From: Pseudomonas sp. BSw22131
Lineage (GTDB): Bacteria; Pseudomonadota; Gammaproteobacteria; Pseudomonadales; Pseudomonadaceae
DNA length: 64,000 nt
Reading direction: 5' to 3'
Assembly (NCBI RefSeq): GCF_026810445.1
Contig: NZ_CP113949.1
Coordinates: 2,852,001-2,916,000, forward strand
In this document: positions 26,814-35,570 of the stretch, in pieces
Position numbering within the stretch: position 1 is the first letter of the stretch
How the letters are laid out: the number at the start of each line of letters is the position of its first letter
Notes under the pieces: generated by a model
Databases searched by the model: none
Seen by the model: only the letters and a program-made list of their open reading frames with translations
What the model was told of the DNA's origin: nothing
Position numbers and translations under genes: made by a program

Positions 26814-27115
26814 CTTACCTAGGCGCTGACCGGCTGAATGCTGGAAAGTGAACCTGAAAGATAGGAAAGCATGCATACCCATTACCTAAGGCGTATTCGT
26901 CTGGCGAAGTCATCTAGCAGGTAAATTTGTAGACGTCCGACGTGAGTATCCTGACACCGGGGGCACTGCCTGAACCACAGGGGAGCGGGAATCCTCTGGC
27001 ACGACCCTTTCGACTGCCGCAGCCTTAAAGGTTTGGATCCCTTGAAGTCACTTTTGACATAACATGGCACAAAGTTTAGCTTTCCCAATTCTCCCCCGGA
27101 ACGCAGGAGCGATGA
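26814..27115. other. Intergenic region, 302 bases, no gene seen
   Basis: It holds the second copy of the short direct repeat and the CAGGAG ribosome site of the toxin gene. No promoter or operator is clear. Confidence 0.55.
26893..26915 (+). repeat. 23-bp direct repeat, copy 2
   Basis: Core CGTCTGGCGAAGTCATCT, in the same orientation as the copy at 25909 and 984 bases from it. Together they bracket the transcarbamylase-like gene. Confidence 0.55.
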
Positions 27116-28483
27116 ATGCCTTTATGGACAAGGATCCCCAGTTGGCTCGATATCGAGGCTTATGCCGAACGCATATTTAGTAAGCGCGGCCTAGCGGAAC
27201 GCAGAACGGGCATGAATCCTCTCAGCCCACCCAGCTCCATAAATGTACCTAGTATCGATCTGATTTATCGCCGGGTCAGATGTGTCCGCCGAGCTTGTGA
27301 TTTGGGCGAAAAAGAGGCCGCCAACAGCATCCTGAAGCGCTTTTCTGACCTTGATATTCGAAGCATCCTTGATGAGATGATTAGCGCAGTGGTCGACATG
27401 GCCATGATCATTATCGGCAGTGCGTTAACTGGCGCTACGATAGGTGGAGGGATCGGATTACTTGCAGGCGGCATCGGCGCGTTCCCAGGCGCAACGGCAG
27501 GAGCACTGGTCGGAGTGCAAGCGGGAACGTGGATTCTTGGAGTACTGGGGCTGGCCTCGATTGCTGAATTCTTCACAGAAGGCCTTAAGCCGATAGCTAC
27601 GGGCTACATTCGTGGGGTTTCCACCGCTTGGAACGGCCCTCGAGAGCGAACCGGTAATCCGTTGAGTTCCTTTTCCGATGACAGCATGGCAGCACAACAA
27701 GGTGCGTGGGATATTGCACGCTCCCATGAGGCCGTAGTGATTCTCCTGCTAAGCGCTATCGTTGCTTATCTGACGCGAGGCCGTGGAAACGCAAGGGTGC
27801 TCGCAACCGAAATGCGAGGCAGCGAGCGAGGTGCAAAGCTTGGCCAGTGGATGCTCAAGCACGAAGAAGCATTGAAAAAACATCCTGACCTACAAGCGGC
27901 AGAGCCTCGCAGAGGCGCACTTGGGCCGCAGGAATCACCACCGAACAGCCCATCTGGAAAAGACAAAGAGCCGCCCAAGGGCAAGCCAAATACTATGCCG
28001 CGCCATGACGTCGAATGCTTCAAGGCAGACAAGATGCCGGCCTCTAAAGTCGGAGAGTTCGAGCGGCAATTGAAGGGGCAGGAGGACGGGCTGAATCGGC
28101 TGACGGTTGATGAGTATTTAGAGAATATCGCCAATCCGATTAAGCGTAGCCAAACGGCCGCTAGGCAAGCCCGAATAGATCTACGAGACACGTTGCAAGA
28201 GCGTTTGCAAAAGGAATATTTGAAAACCATGAGTGCCAAGACTGCAAGAGCAGAGAGTGTGAAAAAAGCCACGGAAACGATGTCAAACCTTGCAGGACTG
28301 CACAACCCCGATCTGAGTGCTGGTGGCAAGGATATCATCGGCGATTTCGGTGATCGACAAGTGAACTCCAGTATTGGCCCTCAGTGGAGGCCAAAAATTG
28401 CAAATTTGAAAAAGGCCGCGGAGAGAGTGCCAGCAACTTTACGCGGTGACACCTATCTCAATGTCAAGCTTCATAAATGTTAA
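27116..28483 (+). CDS. Tde-like DNase toxin (Ntox15/Toxin_43), glycine-zipper N-terminus
   Basis: A 455-residue toxin. Residues about 90-150 form a glycine-zipper hydrophobic stretch (GATIGGGIGLLAGG, GATAGALVG), and a second hydrophobic helix lies near 205-220. A proline/lysine-rich linker (265-293) leads to the toxin domain (about 296-445). That domain has the HxxD motif at 396-399 (HNPD), then AGG, GDFGDRQVNSSIG and QWR, as in polymorphic toxin type 15. In Agrobacterium Tde1 this domain is a DNase delivered by the type VI system, and the zipper helps entry (established). CAGGAG lies before the ATG. The immunity gene follows directly. No vgrG or tap gene is adjacent. Confidence 0.85.
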   Translation: MPLWTRIPSWLDIEAYAERIFSKRGLAERRTGMNPLSPPSSINVPSIDLIYRRVRCVRRACDLGEKEAANSILKRFSDLDIRSILDEMISAVVDMAMIIIGSALTGATIGGGIGLLAGGIGAFPGATAGALVGVQAGTWILGVLGLASIAEFFTEGLKPIATGYIRGVSTAWNGPRERTGNPLSSFSDDSMAAQQGAWDIARSHEAVVILLLSAIVAYLTRGRGNARVLATEMRGSERGAKLGQWMLKHEEALKKHPDLQAAEPRRGALGPQESPPNSPSGKDKEPPKGKPNTMPRHDVECFKADKMPASKVGEFERQLKGQEDGLNRLTVDEYLENIANPIKRSQTAARQARIDLRDTLQERLQKEYLKTMSAKTARAESVKKATETMSNLAGLHNPDLSAGGKDIIGDFGDRQVNSSIGPQWRPKIANLKKAAERVPATLRGDTYLNVKLHKC

Positions 28484-28494
28484 GGGAAAAAGCA

Positions 28495-29103
28495 ATGGAT
28501 GAGATATTTTCCATTTTTTTAGAAACGTTTGGTGGCCCGGTTGATCGCCAGGAAGTACCAGCGTCAAGTATCGAGCGCTATAGAGGCAAGCTACCCAATC
28601 AGTTGTTGGAATACTGGGCCGAACACGGCTGGTGCGGATACGGTGATGGGATTTTTTGGATCGTGAACCCGCAGGAATACGAGGGAGTGGTGGCTTCCTG
28701 GATTGAGGGAACGGAACTTGGAAAACGCGACACTTACCACCTGATTGCACGTGGAGCGTTTGGCGATCTCTATTTGTGGGGCGAGAAAACGGGATTTTCA
28801 CTAAAGATAACCAGCGTCTTTTCTCGTTGCGTGATCCATGATTTTGAAATTACAGCCGAGGAAATGGACAGAGAGCTACAAGGTTTTCTGTTATCCAGAA
28901 ATGTGGACTCCAACGATGTAGAAGACTTGTTCAAACCGGCAAGAAGACAGCTTGGTACACTACGCCATGATGAAATGTATGGTTTTGTTCCAGCGTTGAT
29001 GCTTGGCGGATCGGCATCTCTTGATCATGTTGAGAAACTAAAAGCAGTGGAACATCTAATCCTGCTGTCCCAGCTTGCAGAGCTTGAGCCATATAGCTTT
29101 TAA
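28495..29103 (+). CDS. Tdi-like immunity protein (GAD-like/DUF1851)
   Basis: A 202-residue soluble protein starting 11 bases after the toxin stop. The N-terminal part has an LPNQLLEYWAEHGWCGYGDGIFWIVNP motif characteristic of GAD-like domains. The C-terminal part (about 130-180) fits DUF1851. This pairing is that of the Tdi1 immunity proteins that neutralise Tde1, so the role is inferred from both fold and position. The ATG at 28495 with AAGGG upstream is preferred; an ATG at 28477 overlaps the toxin stop. It is A+T-rich like the toxin gene. Confidence 0.82.
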   Translation: MDEIFSIFLETFGGPVDRQEVPASSIERYRGKLPNQLLEYWAEHGWCGYGDGIFWIVNPQEYEGVVASWIEGTELGKRDTYHLIARGAFGDLYLWGEKTGFSLKITSVFSRCVIHDFEITAEEMDRELQGFLLSRNVDSNDVEDLFKPARRQLGTLRHDEMYGFVPALMLGGSASLDHVEKLKAVEHLILLSQLAELEPYSF

Positions 29104-29134
29104 GGCATGCATGCATGCATACCGCCTGGAGTAT

Positions 29135-29449
29135 CTAATCCAGTTGCCACTTATGCGGCAGCAACTGATCGATTTCACTCGCCCGCTGCGTCGGCAGGCG
29201 CGTGAGGACATCTTTTAGATACGCGTACGGATCAGGGCCATTCAGCCGCGCAGACTGGATCAAACTCATAATCGCCGCCGCCCGTTTGCCGCTGCGCAAC
29301 GATCCTGCAAAGAGCCAGTTCTTGCGTCCAAGTGCCCACGGCCGGATCTGGTTCTCCGCCCAATTATTGTCAATGGGTACGGCCCTGTCATCGAGGTAGC
29401 GCGACAGCGCTGCCCAACGTTTCAGGCTGTAATCGAGGGCTCTGCTGAT
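29135..29449 (-). mobile_element. IS66-family transposase C-terminal fragment
   Basis: Encodes about 104 residues of an IS66 transposase end. They include [18 protein letters not shown] with the catalytic glutamate region, [24 protein letters not shown] and the C-terminal [10 protein letters not shown]. The rest of the transposase and the accessory genes are absent. The fragment is joined in frame to the start of copR at 29449/29450. Confidence 0.9.
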
Positions 29450-29548
29450 ACCAGTCACAACCCGATCAACACTGAACCCGGCCTCTACTAGACCTTGCTG
29501 TAGATACATGCCTGTTTTAGGTTCGTCTTCTGCTACCAAGAGTTTCAT
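29450..29548 (-). pseudogene. copR: copR 5' fragment (response regulator receiver start)
   Basis: The first 33 codons (start [13 protein letters not shown], with the acidic pocket ED) match the N-terminus of CopR/CzcR-type OmpR-family regulators. At that point the sequence switches to an IS66 transposase end. The phosphorylated aspartate and the DNA-binding domain are lost, and no copS sensor kinase follows. The open frame is thus a 137-residue chimera spanning 29135-29548, unlikely to regulate DNA. Confidence 0.85.
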
Positions 29549-29608
29549 GCTTGGGCTCCGGTTGTGCGGCGTTCAAGTGTGCTACCAAATTGGCCGCTAT
29601 GCGCAAGC

Positions 29609-29623
29609 TGACGCAAATGTAAT
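29609..29623. promoter_or_regulatory. Degenerate CopR-type box upstream of the copR fragment
   Basis: TGACGCAAATGTAAT shares 12 of 15 bases with the box at 29701. It lies 60 bases before the copR start, where an autoregulatory site would sit. Confidence 0.35.
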
Positions 29624-29700
29624 CGGCTCGAAGCCTACGGATAGCTTCCTTCAAACCGGTCGAGATGGGGTAAACCCAGTGAAAGCAGCGAGCAAGCAGC

Positions 29701-29715
29701 TTACAGAAATGTAAT
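29701..29715 (+). promoter_or_regulatory. CopR-type box upstream of copG
   Basis: TTACAGAAATGTAAT contains the dyad TTACA-N4-TGTAA typical of copper-responsive CopR/CusR boxes. It ends 116 bases before the copG start. The same motif occurs upstream of copA in mirror position. Confidence 0.75.
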
Positions 29716-29831
29716 CGGCAATCTGACTCTTTGCGCTTAACCTACGTTGTAATCGGTGCGCAAGCGCGACTGGCGGCCCAGGCCAAGAGCACCTAAAGCA
29801 GCCGCATACTAACCTTGATGAGGTTCATGGA

Positions 29832-30278
29832 ATGTTCAAACGAAAATTATCGCTGGCTGTGGCGTTGCTGATTTGTGGTGCAGCTCAGGCAGCAGCGCCG
29901 CTCACTATTGATGTACACCGCGACGCGAACTGCGGGTGTTGCAAAGAGTGGGTCAAACACCTTGAGTCGAGTGGATTCAAAGTGGTCGACCATGTAGAAA
30001 GCAATATGAGCGCTATCAAGCAGAACCTGGGTGTTCCACAGGAACTCGCCTCATGCCATACCGCTGTCATTGACGGGAAATTCGTGGAAGGCCATGTCCC
30101 AGCCGAAGAAATCAAGAAACTGAGCGGTCGCGCCGATCTCGTAGGGATCGCAGTACCGGGCATGCCAGCAGGATCCCCAGGCATGGAATACGGGCAGAAC
30201 CATCAGCCGTATAAAGTCTTGGGGGTCGCCAAGGAAGGTGCCCAGGAAGTAGTCGCAGAATACCCGATCAGCCGATAG
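29832..30278 (+). CDS. copG: DUF411 copper-binding protein CopG
   Basis: A 148-residue periplasmic protein with a clear signal peptide (cleavage after about residue 20, AAQAA). The mature part has the DUF411 motif DANCGCCKEWVKHL with a CGCC copper/redox site, and a conserved HTAVIDGKFVEGHVP segment. DUF411 proteins (CopG) bind Cu and are proposed to change its redox state in the periplasm. The C-terminal Met residues (PGMPAGSPGMEYG) may add Cu(I) ligands. It faces copD tail to tail and has its own CopR-type box upstream. Confidence 0.85.
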   Translation: MFKRKLSLAVALLICGAAQAAAPLTIDVHRDANCGCCKEWVKHLESSGFKVVDHVESNMSAIKQNLGVPQELASCHTAVIDGKFVEGHVPAEEIKKLSGRADLVGIAVPGMPAGSPGMEYGQNHQPYKVLGVAKEGAQEVVAEYPISR

Positions 30279-30287
30279 TTGTTGCCC

Positions 30288-30320
30288 AGACCTGAGCGCC
30301 TACTAGGGCCGCTCAGGTCT
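30288..30320. terminator. Bidirectional hairpin between copG and copD
   Basis: Perfect 11-bp stem AGACCTGAGCG/CGCTCAGGTCT with an 11-base loop, between two converging stop codons. There is no strong T-tract on either side. Confidence 0.65.
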
Positions 30321-30328
30321 GATTCCAA

Positions 30329-31264
30329 TCATCCTTGAGCCATCTCGATTGAGGGACTCAACGTTCCAAGCCACGCCACCAAGCACACAATGACAACAGC
30401 AAAGGTCGATTCGAGCGCCACACTTTTTCTCAAAGCAGTCACCGCTAGCGAATAATCACCCGTCTGTTCAGATCGCTCAAGGGCAGGACTGAGGTAGAAA
30501 CGATTAAGGGTAGCAAGTCCGATCATGCCAGCGAACAACACGATTTTCACGAGTAGAAGAACGCCATAGGCGCCTGATAAGACATTGGCCACTGTCGGCC
30601 CAACGATGAAGAGATAATTCGCGACGCCAGTAACTATGACCGTGCCAACGATCAGTGCGCCTGCTTTTTCGAATCCGCTGAGCGCTCGTGACAGCACTCG
30701 GACGAGTAGCTCTGGATCAGATTCTTTTACCCTCAACATCAAACCGAACGCAGCAAGGGCTCCAATCCACCCGCCAGCGGCCAGTAGATGCAGGATATCA
30801 GCCGTAAAGTGCCAGAACCGCTTATCACCCTCATCCATGGCCCCATGACCTGTCCACGCGAGCGTCGCCACGGCGATGCTGCCTGCCAAGGTAGCAACCC
30901 ATAGACTCTCTGTTGGCCATCGCTTGCTCTGGCTTGCCACACCAATGACAACGGCCAGCCAGATCATGCGCGTCACCCAGCTAAAGCCAATCTCTGTCTC
31001 GTACAGCATCATTTCGAGGTGAGGCCGCAGCTCGGCCCAGTCGGACGCGCCGCTCATATTGCTTGTCATAACCACGAAAGCTGCTATGGACAAAAGCATG
31101 CCTAAAGCAGCGGTGCCAGAAAGTAGCCATCCAAAATGCAGCACTACCCCGGACACGCGCTCTTTCCCCCGAAAGCTGTACAGTCCAAAGGACGCGAGGC
31201 CAAACAGGAGCATCAGATCCAGATAAAGCGCGAGGCGCAGCGCCACATTCAATGCGTCGCCCAT
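30329..31264 (-). CDS. copD: Copper resistance membrane protein CopD
   Basis: A 311-residue inner-membrane protein with about eight hydrophobic segments. Conserved histidines lie at GHGAMDEGDKRFWHFTADILHLLAAGGWIGAL, the CopD-domain signature that includes H-x-x-x-D-x-x-H. CopD works with CopC in copper import or delivery to the cytoplasm. The ATG at 31264 lies 2 bases after the copC stop, so translation is probably coupled; the longer frame to 31330 is rejected. It is last in the minus-strand copABCD operon. Confidence 0.92.
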   Translation of the reverse strand: MGDALNVALRLALYLDLMLLFGLASFGLYSFRGKERVSGVVLHFGWLLSGTAALGMLLSIAAFVVMTSNMSGASDWAELRPHLEMMLYETEIGFSWVTRMIWLAVVIGVASQSKRWPTESLWVATLAGSIAVATLAWTGHGAMDEGDKRFWHFTADILHLLAAGGWIGALAAFGLMLRVKESDPELLVRVLSRALSGFEKAGALIVGTVIVTGVANYLFIVGPTVANVLSGAYGVLLLVKIVLFAGMIGLATLNRFYLSPALERSEQTGDYSLAVTALRKSVALESTFAVVIVCLVAWLGTLSPSIEMAQG

Positions 31265-31266
31265 GC

Positions 31267-31650
31267 TTATTTCACTTTGAAAGTAACGCTGCCTGTAATC
31301 GGATGGGTGTCGGAGGAAACCGCTCGCCATTCGACTTTGTAGGTGCCAGCGGTGAGGGGGGCAGCTGGAGTTAGGATCATTGTTTTTGGATCGTTACTCC
31401 CTGCGACGCTGGCCTTCATGGGCATAGGGGCGTGTGCCATGCCAGGCATTTCCGTCATGACCAACTTGGCCCCGGAAAACTGGGTAACCAGGTTTTCGGA
31501 AAAATGCAGTTCTATCTTCGCAGGAGCTGGGCCGCTCTCGCCTTCAGCCGGAGTCGAAGACAGCAGCTTAGGGTGAGCCTGGGCAACTGCGCTGAGCAGA
31601 AGGCTGGAAGAAAGAGCGACGGCCACAACACAGGATTTAAATACAGACAT
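31267..31650 (-). CDS. copC: Periplasmic copper-binding protein CopC
   Basis: A 127-residue protein with a signal peptide ending AVAQA; the mature N-terminus begins with His, the first Cu(II) ligand of CopC. A Met-rich loop, MTEMPGMAHAPMPMK, forms the Cu(I) site and SSDTHPITG carries the late histidine ligand. It therefore looks like a two-site CopC. GAGGAG lies before the ATG. It follows copB by 69 bases and is directly coupled to copD. Confidence 0.93.
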   Translation of the reverse strand: MSVFKSCVVAVALSSSLLLSAVAQAHPKLLSSTPAEGESGPAPAKIELHFSENLVTQFSGAKLVMTEMPGMAHAPMPMKASVAGSNDPKTMILTPAAPLTAGTYKVEWRAVSSDTHPITGSVTFKVK

Positions 31651-31719
31651 GCAAGGCTCCTCACAGCGCAAAGCTGTTGTAATGAGGTTAGATAATTATT
31701 TGGTGCTGCTAACTTTGAT

Positions 31720-32655
31720 TTAGAACCACACTCGGACGCCAAGCACCAGGCGTGCTTCGTTAATGTCTTCGCCTTCGTCGCGGGCGTAATCAGCGGTCTT
31801 TCCATAAGCCCGATTCCAGGTTACACCTACGTAAGGTGCGAATTCTGGGCGAATTTCGTACCGAAGACGCAAACCGACCTCACTCTCGGACAGCCCTGAA
31901 CCAACGCCCCGCTGGGGATCGTTTTTGCCATAGAAATTGAATTCCGCCGTCGGTTGCAAAATGAGCTTATTGGTCAGGAGGATGTCGTAATCCCCTTCCA
32001 GCCGAGCTGCGGTCTGGCCACCTTCACCCAGATAAGCAGTGGCCTGGGCTTCGAAATTGTAGAGCGCCAAGCCCTGGATACCGAAAGCCGCCCACGTTTG
32101 AGTGTCGCCTGGTTTGAAGTCTTGACGAACCCCGCCGACCAGATCCCACCAAGGGCTGATGGAGTGTCCCCAAAGAGCTTGAACCTCAGCTTCTTCGGTC
32201 TTTCCGTTGGTGCGCTCGCCTTCGGAGCGCAGCCATAGACGATCAACATCTCCACCTATCCAACCTTGGGCTTCCCAGTTCAGCGCGCCCCCATCGTCAG
32301 CATCCTGCCATTCCAGCTTCTCAAATATAAAAAATGAGTTGAGGGCAGTGTCGTGGACTTCGTGACCACCAGGAGCCTTATAGACTGCGGCTCTATCCGC
32401 GTCGGTTAGAGCCGGTATCGGTGTCCGGCTCTGGGTCTGCTGCTTGGGAGGCTGCATACCCTGCATCTGGCTATGATCCATACCCTGCATGTTACTGTGA
32501 TCCATGCCCGGCATCTGGCCATGATCCATTGTCTGCATCTGCCCGTCTTCCGTGCCCTGGCCCGGTTCGGCGGCTACAGGCAAGATAACACCAGCGGTTA
32601 GAGCAACCGTAAATACAGCTGAGTGCATCCGAGTCCCGCAAAAGAAATTGCTCAT
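31720..32655 (-). CDS. copB: Outer-membrane copper resistance protein CopB
   Basis: A 311-residue protein with a signal peptide. A Met/His-rich segment (residues about 40-75) holds tandem repeats of the type GMDHSxMQ, and a C-terminal beta-barrel domain ends in the aromatic residue F. This is the CopB plan: metal-binding repeats in the periplasm plus an outer-membrane barrel. AAGGAG precedes the ATG at 32655. The copA stop is 10 bases upstream, consistent with co-transcription. Confidence 0.93.
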   Translation of the reverse strand: MSNFFCGTRMHSAVFTVALTAGVILPVAAEPGQGTEDGQMQTMDHGQMPGMDHSNMQGMDHSQMQGMQPPKQQTQSRTPIPALTDADRAAVYKAPGGHEVHDTALNSFFIFEKLEWQDADDGGALNWEAQGWIGGDVDRLWLRSEGERTNGKTEEAEVQALWGHSISPWWDLVGGVRQDFKPGDTQTWAAFGIQGLALYNFEAQATAYLGEGGQTAARLEGDYDILLTNKLILQPTAEFNFYGKNDPQRGVGSGLSESEVGLRLRYEIRPEFAPYVGVTWNRAYGKTADYARDEGEDINEARLVLGVRVWF

Positions 32656-32665
32656 AGTAGGCTCC

Positions 32666-34522
32666 TTATTCCTCAACACGCACTTCGCGGAACATGCCCA
32701 TTTCCATGTGGTACAGGAGATGGCAGTGGTAGGCCCAGCGTCCCAGCGCATCGGCGGTTACTCGGTAGCTGCGCTTTGATCCTGGCGGCATATCGATGGT
32801 GTGTTTTCGGACAAGGAATTGCCCGTTTTCATCCTCTAGGTCGCTCCACATACCATGCAAGTGAATGGGATGCGTCATCATCGTGTCGTTGACGAGAACG
32901 ATGCGGACTCGCTCGCCATATTTCAGTTTTAGAGGCTCGGCGTCCGAAAACTTCACGCCGTTGAAAGACCAGGAAAACTTCTCCATATGACCGGTTAAGT
33001 GCAATTCGATGGTACGACTTGGCTCACGGCCATCTGGATCTTCAAACGTGCTTTTTAGATCAGAGTACGTCAGTACCTTTCGGCCATTTTCGCGAAGGCC
33101 CATACCGGGATCATCAAGCTTTGGCGACGTCGACATGGCCTGCATATCGACGAGAGGGTTGTTGGACTCTGAGGCCGGGTGCTGCTGCATTTCTCCCATG
33201 CCCCCCATAGACGATTTGCTGTGATCCATTCCAGCCATGCTGTCCATACCGGACATGTCTTGGGTAGCGCCATGATTCATGCCTTTCATGTCGCCGCCGT
33301 CCATCCCGGACATACCCTGCATAGAGCTGTCACCAGCACCGGCCATCTTGCTGTGATCCATTCCAGCCATATCGCCCATACCAGACATTGAGCCGTGATC
33401 CATCCCGGCCATGCCCATGTCGGCCATGGTGACGAGAGGACGAGGGTCAAGTTTAGGTACTGGGGCAACCAGACCAGGCCGGACGGCCAAGGTGCCTCTG
33501 GCGTACCCTGTCCGATCCATCGACTGCGCAAACAGCGTGTAGGCGTCCTGAGTCGGTTCGACGATCACGTCGAAGGTCTCAGCTGTGGCGATCCTGAACT
33601 CATCCACAACCACAGGCTTCACATACAGGCCATCGGCGGCTACAACGGTCATCTTCAAGCCCGGAATACGGACATCAAAGTAGGACATGGCCGAACCATT
33701 GATGAACCTCAACCTAAGCTTTTCACCAGGTTTAAAAGTGCCTGTCCAGTTGGAGTCCGGGGCGTGGCCGTTCATTAGGTAGGTGTATGTCGCGCCACTG
33801 ACGTCTGCAATGTCAGTAGGGTTCATCTTCATCTCTGCCCACATCTTGCGATCAGCGACGGTAGCTGACCAACCTTTGTCCGCTACGTCCTTAATGAAGT
33901 CACCGACTGTTCGCTTATGGTTGTTGTAGTAGTCCGCCTGTTTCTTAAGCGTTTTCATCAGTGCAGCGGGATCTTCATCCGTCCAGTCAGTGAGCATCAC
34001 CACGTGGTCACGGTCATACTCAAAAGGTTCGGGCTCTTTTGCCTCGATGACTAACGGGCCGTACACGCCTACCTGTTCCTGGAAGCCGGAGTGACTGTGA
34101 TACCAGTACGTTCCGTTCTGCTTGACCTTGAACTGGTAAACGTAGGTGCCATTAGGCTCAATCCCATGGAAACTGAGGCCCGGCACACCGTCCATATTTG
34201 CTGGAAGAATAATCCCGTGCCAATGAATGGAAGTCATGTCCTTAAGGCGGTTCTTGACCCGCAAGGTCACGGTATCTCCTTCACGCCAGCGCAGCAGAGG
34301 CCCAGGAATTCCACCATTGATCGTTATGGCCGTGCGGGGATTTCCGGTGATATTTACCGGTGTTTCTCCAATAAAAAGGTCGAACTCTGTCCCAGATAAG
34401 ACATTAGTCCCGCCCGAAGTAGTCGCTGCCCATACAGGGGTGTGCCAGAGGCCTAAACCACCGAGAATTCCGCCTGCGGTAAGACCTTTCACGAAGATGC
34501 GCCGAGAAGTTTTGGAGTGCAT
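32666..34522 (-). CDS. copA: Multicopper oxidase CopA (Tat-exported)
   Basis: A 618-residue periplasmic copper oxidase. The Tat signal SRRIFVKGL lies at about residues 5-14. Copper-centre motifs are HWHG and WYHSHSG in the N-terminal half, and HPIHLHGMW and [12 protein letters not shown] near the end; the last has the T1 cysteine and axial Met. Between about residues 365 and 440 is a Met/His-rich insert with repeats of the form GMDHSxM, GM and MKGM, typical of Pseudomonas CopA and thought to bind several Cu ions. It is first in copABCD, with a CopR-type box 117 bases upstream. Confidence 0.96.
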   Translation of the reverse strand: MHSKTSRRIFVKGLTAGGILGGLGLWHTPVWAATTSGGTNVLSGTEFDLFIGETPVNITGNPRTAITINGGIPGPLLRWREGDTVTLRVKNRLKDMTSIHWHGIILPANMDGVPGLSFHGIEPNGTYVYQFKVKQNGTYWYHSHSGFQEQVGVYGPLVIEAKEPEPFEYDRDHVVMLTDWTDEDPAALMKTLKKQADYYNNHKRTVGDFIKDVADKGWSATVADRKMWAEMKMNPTDIADVSGATYTYLMNGHAPDSNWTGTFKPGEKLRLRFINGSAMSYFDVRIPGLKMTVVAADGLYVKPVVVDEFRIATAETFDVIVEPTQDAYTLFAQSMDRTGYARGTLAVRPGLVAPVPKLDPRPLVTMADMGMAGMDHGSMSGMGDMAGMDHSKMAGAGDSSMQGMSGMDGGDMKGMNHGATQDMSGMDSMAGMDHSKSSMGGMGEMQQHPASESNNPLVDMQAMSTSPKLDDPGMGLRENGRKVLTYSDLKSTFEDPDGREPSRTIELHLTGHMEKFSWSFNGVKFSDAEPLKLKYGERVRIVLVNDTMMTHPIHLHGMWSDLEDENGQFLVRKHTIDMPPGSKRSYRVTADALGRWAYHCHLLYHMEMGMFREVRVEE

Positions 34523-34639
34523 ACCGATTCATGTCCTGTCAGTCAGGTGCACGCACTGCGGTGTATTCCCGAGGGTTTGCCCTTTGGATACCTGGTGCGC
34601 TTGATACATCGAAGATGCCATAAGACAACAAACAGCGTG

Positions 34640-34654
34640 ATTACATTTCCGTAA
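34640..34654 (-). promoter_or_regulatory. CopR-type box upstream of copA
   Basis: Minus strand CTTACGGAAATGTAAT (TTACG-N4-TGTAA with one mismatch to the copG box). It lies between the PtrA-like gene and copA, 117 bases before the copA start. Confidence 0.75.
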
Positions 34655-34664
34655 GCTGGGCGAC

Positions 34665-34868
34665 TTAGCAGTGATGCTTCTGCTTTTCAGCCGTGGGCTT
34701 TTCCTGTGCGACATCTTCTTGCGCTTCAGAGGCTGATTTGCGGTTCTCCAACGCAGCCAAACGAGCTTTTTCCATGCGCTCATAGGTGCGATCAGCGCCG
34801 CCTTCGGCAAAGGCCAGTGACGACATAGCCAAACTGAGTGCAATAACCACAACGTTGATAGCTTTCAT
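34665..34868 (-). CDS. PtrA-like small exported copper-regulon protein
   Basis: A 67-residue protein with a signal peptide (to AFA, about residue 21) and a charged, helical mature part ending KQKHHC. Size, signal and ending resemble PtrA (PA2808 of P. aeruginosa), a copper-induced small protein of the CopR regulon. The terminal HHC could bind metal. GAGGAG lies 8 bases before the ATG at 34868. It is upstream of copA on the same strand, but the CopR-type box lies between its stop and copA, so its own promoter is unclear. Confidence 0.7.
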   Translation of the reverse strand: MKAINVVVIALSLAMSSLAFAEGGADRTYERMEKARLAALENRKSASEAQEDVAQEKPTAEKQKHHC

Positions 34869-35254
34869 GATGCATCTCCTCAAAGGAACTGACTCTCGAT
34901 GAATCTGGAGAGCTTGAGCGTCGGCTCGATGAGGATGATGAGGGGAGGCATGGACTTGGCCGGACGCATACTTTCAGGCAGAGTGGTAGATGAGATATGG
35001 CGGAATTATGCCGTATCTCCGCTGAGGCTCGTCTGCGTTACAGGACTATTCAATCTCTCGCCTATATTGATGAAATACCTGCGTTGACCCCTGAGAGATG
35101 TGAGGCCTGTCCTGTCGTGGTGGCGCTCGATAGCGATAGCCAGAAAATACTTGGCTTTGCGGCAATTTCCACAGTGATTAAAAGTTCGTTTCGGTCAGCT
35201 GCGCGCTCACGTGAACCTGTTTTGTGGGGAATTGCACTCGATATCATTCTTACT
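34869..35254. other. Intergenic region, 386 bases, no clear gene
   Basis: An open plus-strand frame exists, but it lacks a ribosome site and any recognisable domain. No CopR-type box was found here. Confidence 0.5.
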
Positions 35255-35479
35255 ATGAAAAAAATCTTGTGTTTCGGTGCCTCGATCGGATGTGTCGGGA
35301 GCGTTCAAGTGTCATTGATGTGCGTCGTAAGTTTATGCATAGAGGCCAGCGCATTAATGGGTGGGCAGGTCTTCGGATACGGGTTCAATTGGGAAATTGT
35401 GATCGCAGTTTGCTATGCGATGGCGATGGTGTTGCTGTTATCGCTGCTCAGCCCCAAGAAAATATCTCGTGTAGGATGA
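35255..35479 (+). CDS. Small putative membrane protein, doubtful
   Basis: A 74-residue frame from ATG at 35255 with two strongly hydrophobic segments and a basic C-terminal tail (SPKKISRVG). There is no good Shine-Dalgarno and the upstream frame stays open to 34997, so the start is a guess. Included because the hydrophobic pattern is coherent. Confidence 0.3.
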   Translation: MKKILCFGASIGCVGSVQVSLMCVVSLCIEASALMGGQVFGYGFNWEIVIAVCYAMAMVLLLSLLSPKKISRVG

Positions 35480-35570
35480 GTCTTAACACACCTAAATCCG
35501 AGACTGCGCTGCCGCATATTTTTAAATGCACACGTGTCGTCCTCCGCACACCGATACAAGGATTCATTTG

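Noticed and set aside
29104..29120. GCAT tandem repeat (GCATGCATGCATGCAT)
   Set aside because: A short simple palindromic repeat downstream of the immunity gene; too short to support a functional claim.
29135..29548. Reading the 137-codon frame as a working response regulator
   Set aside because: Only the first 33 residues are CopR; the rest is IS66 transposase, and the phospho-acceptor and DNA-binding domain are missing.
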